Program-made: the position numbers and the translations under genes | Origin: Clostridia bacterium | GTDB lineage: Bacteria > Bacillota > Clostridia > Christensenellales > Aristaeellaceae | Assembly: GCA_017541205.1 (NCBI GenBank) | Contig: JAFXZO010000097.1 | Location: forward strand, 1-35,694 | Direction of reading: 5' to 3' | DNA: 35,694 nt | The notes under the pieces: generated by a model | What the model was told of the DNA's origin: nothing | Databases searched by the model: none | Seen by the model: only the letters and a program-made list of their open reading frames with translations | Shown: one piece after another, positions 31,083 through 35,694 of the stretch | How positions within the stretch are numbered: position 1 is the stretch's first letter | Layout: the number at the start of each line of letters is the position of its first letter

Positions 31083-31553
31083 ATGGAAAAAAGTCTTTTC
31101 CGAAAAAAGAGCATGGAACGCATTTCCTCCCCGGAGGAACTGCACGACTATATGCGCGTCACCAGCCCCCGGCTCTGGATGATCCTGGGCGCCATTGTGG
31201 CGCTGCTGGCGGGGTTCATCGTGTACGCCTCCACCGCCACCATGGAAAACACCATGACTATCCAGGTGCAGATATCCCAATACGGACTCCAGGAAAACGG
31301 CACCGGAGAGAGGGAATACATAACGGGTATCCAAGCCTATCTGCCCGGTTCCATGAAGGATCAGGTACAAACTGGCATGATGGTGCGAATTGGGAAAGAG
31401 GAGACGACGGTCAACTACATCGGTGTGCGTGAGGATGGCATGATCTTTTTAACGATCGATCCTATCGAGGATTACCTCCCACTCCCGGAAGGCGTTTACG
31501 ACGCGGAGCTGGTGCTTGAATCCACCACGCCCATCAGCTTCCTTTGGAATTGA
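31083..31553 (+). CDS. Short HlyD-like NHLM secretion protein
   Basis: 156 residues. The N-terminus (LFRKKSMERISSPEELHDYMRVTSPRLW) is the hallmark of the HlyD-family partner of NHLM-type peptide exporters. One membrane helix (about 31-50) follows, then an outer beta-rich domain. The usual long coiled-coil/lipoyl hairpin of adaptor proteins is missing, which fits a Gram-positive cell with no outer membrane. ATG 31083 gives the family N-terminus; the longer frame from 31011 overlaps peptide A4. It lies 15 bases before the C39 transporter gene. Confidence 0.82.
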   Translation: MEKSLFRKKSMERISSPEELHDYMRVTSPRLWMILGAIVALLAGFIVYASTATMENTMTIQVQISQYGLQENGTGEREYITGIQAYLPGSMKDQVQTGMMVRIGKEETTVNYIGVREDGMIFLTIDPIEDYLPLPEGVYDAELVLESTTPISFLWN

Positions 31554-31568
31554 TGAAAGTAGCAAAAC

Positions 31569-33749
31569 ATGGCTGAAAAGAAAGTGAAGCAGCCCGTCAA
31601 AAGCGGCGTGGCGAAGGTGCCGGTGATCATGCAGATGGAAGCGCTGGAGTGCGGCGCGGCCAGCCTTGCCATGGTGCTGGCATATTATCAAAAATGGATC
31701 CCCCTGGAGCAGGTGCGCCTGGACTGCGGCGTAAGCCGGGACGGCTCCAACATGAAAAACGTGTATCTGGCGGCCCAGCATTACGCGCTGGAGGTGCACG
31801 GCTACCGCATGGAAGTCGAAACCCTGAAAAAGGACGTGGCCTTCCCCTGCATCATCCATTGGAATTTCAATCATTTCGTGGTGCTGGACGGCTTCAAGGC
31901 CAACAAGGCGGTCATTAACGACCCGGCCCGGGGCGTGGTGCAGATCCCCATGGAGCAGTTTGACGAAGCCTTTACAGGGCTGGTGCTGACCTTCAGGCCA
32001 GGCGAAGGCTTTTCTCCCTCCGGCAAGCGTAAGAGTACCCTGGCCTTCGCCCGGAAACGGCTCAAGGGCGCATCTCCCGCCGTGGCCTTCATCGTGCTGA
32101 CCTCCATGATCTCCTATCTGTTCGGCGTGATCAATCCCGTCATGTCCCGCATTTTTTTTGACCGGCTGCTGACCGGCCAGGCTCCGGATTGGCTGTATCC
32201 CTTCATTACGGCCATGATTCTGCTTTCGGCGTTTCAGCTGATCGTGCAGTGGGCCCAGGCCGTGTACAGCCTCAAAATCAACGGTAAAATGGCCATCGAG
32301 GGCAACGCCTCTTTCCTTTGGAAGGTGCTGCGGCTGCCCATGGAGTTTTTCTCCCAGCGCATGACCGGCGATATTTTGCAGCGGCAGGGCACCAACGCAA
32401 CGATTGCGGGCACGCTGGTGAATACCGTTGCCCCGCTGGCCCTGAATACGGTGATGATGGTGTTTTATCTGGTGGTCATGCTGCGGTACAGCGCGGTGAT
32501 GACGCTGATCGGCATTGCGTCCCTGGCGCTGAACCTGGCCGTGGCCCGGTATCTGTCCAATAAACGAGTGAATCTGACCCGGGTGCAGATGCGGGACGCG
32601 GGCAAGCTGGCCTCCGCCACGCTGGCGGGCATCAGCATGACGGAAACCATCAAATCCTCCGGGGCGGAGGGCGGCTTCTTCCGCAAATGGAGCGGCTATC
32701 AGGCATCGGTGAACACCCAAATGGTGAAGTTTGCCACCCTGAACGCCCGGATCGGCCTGATCCCGCAGTTCATCAGTACCGCCAGCAATTATCTGGTGCT
32801 GTTCCTGGGTATAAATCTTGCCATGACCGGCAGCTTCACCGTGGGTATGATCGTCACCTTCCAGGGACTGCTTTCCTCCTTTATGGGCCCAGCCATGACG
32901 TTGGTGAGCGCAGGCCAGACCATCCAGGAAATGCGCACGGAAATGGAACGGGTGGAGGACGTGATGGAAAGCCCTGACGACCCTGCTCTGCAATACGGCG
33001 CGGACTGTGAAGGGGAGAATTACGCCAAGCTCAAAGGCGAGGTGGAATTAAAGCACGTCACCTTCGGTTATTCGAGGCTCGGCAATCCCACGGTTTCCGA
33101 TTTTTCCATGCACATAAAGCCCGGCAGCCGCATTGCCATTGTTGGGGCCAGCGGCTGCGGAAAATCCACCGTCAGCAAGCTGATCACGGGCCTCTATCAG
33201 CCCTGGGAGGGTGAAATCCTCTTTGATGGAAAGCCCATTTCCCAAATTCCCCGGAATATTTTTACAGGCAGCGTTGCTATGGTGGATCAGGACATCGTGC
33301 TCTTTGAGGACACCATCGCCAATAATATCCGCATGTGGGATGAATCCATCGCCGATTTTGAGGTGATCCTGGCGGCCCGGGATGCACAAATTCATGAGGA
33401 TATTTTGCAGCGTCCCGGCGGGTATCAGGGAAAGCTCATCGAGAACGGCAGGGATTTATCCGGCGGTCAGCGGCAGCGGCTGGAAATCGCCCGGGTGCTG
33501 GCCCAGGACCCCTCCGTCATCATCCTGGACGAGGCTACCAGCGCCCTGGACGCCAAGACGGAATATGAATTGGTGAAAGCCGTCAAAGATCGGGGTATCT
33601 CCTGCATCGTGGTGGCCCATCGGCTTTCCACCATCCGGGACTGCGACGAAATCATCGTGCTGGACAAGGGCAGAATCGTGGAGCGCGGCACCCATGAGGA
33701 GCTATATGCCAAGGGCGGCGCTTACGCAGACCTTGTTACAAATGAATAG
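31569..33749 (+). CDS. C39 peptidase-containing ABC transporter (NHLM type)
   Basis: 726 residues, membrane-bound exporter that cuts GG leaders and exports the peptide. The peptidase C39 domain (about 15-145) has Gln22 and catalytic Cys28 ([16 protein letters not shown]), His102 ([11 protein letters not shown]) and Asp118 (INDPARG). A six-span ABC membrane domain (about 165-455) follows. The ATPase domain has GASGCGKST (about 526), Q-loop region, [23 protein letters not shown] and the H-loop VAHRLST. The layout fits the NHLM bacteriocin-system transporter. A homodimer, or a heterodimer with the product of the next gene, is possible. All active-site residues are intact, so it should be functional. 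Confidence 0.95.
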   Translation: MAEKKVKQPVKSGVAKVPVIMQMEALECGAASLAMVLAYYQKWIPLEQVRLDCGVSRDGSNMKNVYLAAQHYALEVHGYRMEVETLKKDVAFPCIIHWNFNHFVVLDGFKANKAVINDPARGVVQIPMEQFDEAFTGLVLTFRPGEGFSPSGKRKSTLAFARKRLKGASPAVAFIVLTSMISYLFGVINPVMSRIFFDRLLTGQAPDWLYPFITAMILLSAFQLIVQWAQAVYSLKINGKMAIEGNASFLWKVLRLPMEFFSQRMTGDILQRQGTNATIAGTLVNTVAPLALNTVMMVFYLVVMLRYSAVMTLIGIASLALNLAVARYLSNKRVNLTRVQMRDAGKLASATLAGISMTETIKSSGAEGGFFRKWSGYQASVNTQMVKFATLNARIGLIPQFISTASNYLVLFLGINLAMTGSFTVGMIVTFQGLLSSFMGPAMTLVSAGQTIQEMRTEMERVEDVMESPDDPALQYGADCEGENYAKLKGEVELKHVTFGYSRLGNPTVSDFSMHIKPGSRIAIVGASGCGKSTVSKLITGLYQPWEGEILFDGKPISQIPRNIFTGSVAMVDQDIVLFEDTIANNIRMWDESIADFEVILAARDAQIHEDILQRPGGYQGKLIENGRDLSGGQRQRLEIARVLAQDPSVIILDEATSALDAKTEYELVKAVKDRGISCIVVAHRLSTIRDCDEIIVLDKGRIVERGTHEELYAKGGAYADLVTNE

Positions 33750-33758
33750 AAAGGACGA

Positions 33759-33847
33759 ACCTCTGACGACCGCCAGTGGCGGAAACATCGTCAGAGGTGA
33801 GATCAATCGAAACAAGCGATCTCCGCAGTGCGGAGTCGCGCCGATTG
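33759..33847 (+). promoter_or_regulatory. Two nested hairpins between the transporter genes
   Basis: Hairpin 1: ACCTCTGACGA (33759-33769) with TCGTCAGAGGT (33788-33798), enclosing CCGCC-AGT-GGCGG. Hairpin 2: CAATCG (33804-33809) with CGATTG (33842-33847), enclosing GCGA, one bulged T, and CTCCGC-AGT-GCGGAG-TCGC. Both have an AGT apical loop. There is no T-run, so it is not an ordinary terminator. It fills most of the 118-base gap and may stabilise, process or pause the mRNA. Confidence 0.65.
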
Positions 33848-33867
33848 AGATTGCGGAGGTCTTCTGT

Positions 33868-35694
33868 ATGGGTTGGTTTACGGAACAGATCAAACAGCGC
33901 ACAGAAAACGACCAGAACGTATTGGAAGACTCCTTCTTCCGCATGGCAAGCGTGGTCATGGACAAATGGGACGCAGAACGCCTTGCGGACAGCCGCCTGA
34001 TCGCCCGGGAGGCCATGGACGACATTCTGAAATTCTATCATCATAAGCCCGTCGATATCCCGGAAAGCATCCAGGACGTAAAGGACCAGCTGGAATATGT
34101 GCTGCGGCGCACGGGACTGATGATCCGGGACGTGGAACTGGAGGACGGCTGGCAAAACGACGCTTACGGCCCCATGCTGGGTTATATGAAGGAAACAGGC
34201 GCTGCGGTGGCCCTGCTGCCGGGGACGGTCTATGGGTATTATTACAAGGACCCGGCTACGGGAAAGAAAACGAGGATCACCCGAAAAAACGCGAAGCTGT
34301 TTTCCCGGGACGCTCTGTGCTTCTATCAGCCCCTGCCCATGAAAAAGTTAGGCATTCCCGATCTTCTCCTGTACATGAAAAACAGCGTCACCCGCGGCGA
34401 TCTGCTTTTGATCGTACTGGCGACGCTGGCCGCGACTTTGGTTTGGATGATCGAGCCCCGGGTATACAGCCTGGTGACGGGCAAGATATTGCAAAACCAC
34501 AGCATGAACCTGATGGCGGGGCTTGGGGTGTTTCTGCTGACCAGCGCCTTTGCCGCCCAGCTGATCTCTTTGGTGCGGAGCCTTTTGATGCAGCGGATCA
34601 ACACCAAAACCTCCCAGGCGGTGGAAGCGTCGGTGATGATGCGCATATTGTCCCTGCCAGTGAGCTTCTTTAGGCGATATTCCTCCGGCGAGTTGCAAAG
34701 CCGGGCGGGCAGCGTCAATTCCCTGTGCGGCATGATCCTGAATAACATCTTGTCCATTGGCCTTGGCAGCCTCATGTCCCTGCTCTATGTGGCGCAGATT
34801 TTCAGCTTTGCTCCGGCGCTGGTGTGGCCGTCGCTGCTGATCATACTGGCCACGGTGGCCATGAGCCTGGCGGCTTCCTTTGCGCAGATCGGCATCGCCA
34901 GAAAGCGGATGAAGCTGAGCGCGGAGGAAAACGGCATGAGCTATGCCATCCTGAACGGCGTCCAGAAAATCCGCCTCTCCGGGTCGGAAAAGCGGGTGTT
35001 CGCCCGGTGGGGGCGGCTATACGCTCAAGGCGCGAGACTGGACTATAACCCGCCCATGTTCCTCAAAATCAATGGGGTCATCACCGCGGCGATTTCCCTG
35101 ATCGGCACCATCGTGCTGTATTATTTGGCGGTTCAGACAGGCGTGGGAGTCAGCCAGTATTACGCCTTCACGGCGGCCTACGGGCGGGTCATGGGCGCGT
35201 TTTCCGCACTGGCCGGCATCGCCATTTCCGTAGCCTCCATCCGGCCGGTGCTGGAAATGGCGGAACCCATCCTGAAAGCGGAGCCCGAGGTCAGCGCCGA
35301 TAAGCTGCCCGTGGACCGGGTGACCGGGCGTATCGAAATGAGCCACGTTTCCTTCCGCTACGAGGAAAACACGCCCTATGTGCTGAACGATCTGTCCCTG
35401 AGTATAAAGGCCGGGGAATACGTCGCCATCGTGGGGCGTACCGGCTGCGGCAAATCCACCCTGGTGCGGCTGCTGCTGGGCTTTGAAAAGCCGGAAAAAG
35501 GCGCTGTTTTCTACGATCAAAACGACCTGAACAATATCGATCCGCGCTCCCTTCGCAGGCACATCGGCGTGGTGATCCAGAACGGGCAGCTGTTCCAGGG
35601 CGACATTTTCTCCAATATCACCATCTCCGCGCCCGACCTGACGCGGGACGAAGCCTGGGCCGCGGCGGAAACGGCGGGCATCGCCCAGGATATA
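33868..35694 (+). CDS. Second NHLM-type ABC transporter, C-terminus beyond the window
   Basis: 609 codons visible, no stop before the window end. The N-terminus [30 protein letters not shown] is that of the NHLM ATP-binding partner protein. The first 165 residues form a soluble domain with no peptidase motif. A six-span membrane domain (about 170-460) follows, then an ATPase domain with GRTGCGKST (about residues 525-533) and the Q-loop VIQNGQLF. Signature and Walker B lie outside. Start: ATG 33868 follows GCGGAGGT by seven bases; the frame is open upstream to ATG 33742, but that part encodes the two hairpins. It probably pairs with the C39 transporter or handles a second export step. Confidence 0.93.
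   Translation, partial: MGWFTEQIKQRTENDQNVLEDSFFRMASVVMDKWDAERLADSRLIAREAMDDILKFYHHKPVDIPESIQDVKDQLEYVLRRTGLMIRDVELEDGWQNDAYGPMLGYMKETGAAVALLPGTVYGYYYKDPATGKKTRITRKNAKLFSRDALCFYQPLPMKKLGIPDLLLYMKNSVTRGDLLLIVLATLAATLVWMIEPRVYSLVTGKILQNHSMNLMAGLGVFLLTSAFAAQLISLVRSLLMQRINTKTSQAVEASVMMRILSLPVSFFRRYSSGELQSRAGSVNSLCGMILNNILSIGLGSLMSLLYVAQIFSFAPALVWPSLLIILATVAMSLAASFAQIGIARKRMKLSAEENGMSYAILNGVQKIRLSGSEKRVFARWGRLYAQGARLDYNPPMFLKINGVITAAISLIGTIVLYYLAVQTGVGVSQYYAFTAAYGRVMGAFSALAGIAISVASIRPVLEMAEPILKAEPEVSADKLPVDRVTGRIEMSHVSFRYEENTPYVLNDLSLSIKAGEYVAIVGRTGCGKSTLVRLLLGFEKPEKGAVFYDQNDLNNIDPRSLRRHIGVVIQNGQLFQGDIFSNITISAPDLTRDEAWAAAETAGIAQDI

Noticed and set aside
31449-32993. Minus-strand open frame opposite the C39 transporter
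   Set aside because: Shadow of a gene with intact catalytic motifs on the plus strand; His/Gly/Gln-rich with no domain.
1-35694. tRNA genes and CRISPR arrays
   Set aside because: No GTTCGA-type T-arm with a cloverleaf context and no regularly spaced repeat array were seen on either strand.

Overview
The window looks like a chromosomal piece of a gut- or rumen-type member of the Clostridia (Bacillota). The evidence is the gene order ylxM-ffh-rpsP-khpA-rimM-trmD and rplM-rpsI, strong AAGGAGG ribosome binding sites, housekeeping TTGACA/TATAAT promoters, Gram-positive style signal peptides, and a galacturonate (pectin) catabolic operon. No tRNA, rRNA or CRISPR array was seen.

Layout. 1-10.4 kb is mostly on the minus strand: the start of pckA, two tandem mgtC-like genes run together by a one-base shift in a G6 run, proC, a divergent sugar-phosphate isomerase-like gene, the ylxM-ffh-rpsP-khpA-rimM-(GNAT)-trmD translation/secretion operon, and an azlC-azlD-SRAP operon. 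10.6-15.0 kb is a plus-strand uxaC-uxaB-uxaA operon taking galacturonate to 2-keto-3-deoxygluconate. 15.1-16.2 kb is rplM-rpsI with a structured leader and a terminator. Directly downstream of rpsI lies mobile-element debris: direct repeats, a Cys-rich small gene and the C-terminal part of a relaxase.

17.8-35.7 kb is the accessory part of most interest. A multi-TM sensor kinase, a response regulator with a winged-helix output domain and an exported prephenate dehydratase-like protein precede what appears to be a RiPP (ribosomally made, modified peptide) cluster of the Nif11/NHLM type. It holds a radical SAM/SPASM enzyme, two tandem Nif11-leader precursors with an internally repeated C-F-x-D-Y-x-C core, a short double-glycine peptide, five exported proteins built partly from shuffled modules (SH3 and beta-rich units) with an M15 peptidase among them, a fourth double-glycine peptide interrupted by an in-frame TAG, a short HlyD-like membrane protein, a C39 peptidase-ABC transporter and a second ABC transporter cut by the window end.

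Proposed working: the kinase/regulator pair may activate the promoter before the radical SAM gene, where two 11-bp-phased CTTTGGACA repeats replace a -35 box. The radical SAM enzyme would cross-link the A1/A2 cores. The C39 transporter would cut all leaders at a shared EL-x-x-(E/D)(E/D)-M-x-x-x-x-GG motif and export the products. The nature of the cross-link, the role of the exported modular proteins and the regulatory link are inferences.
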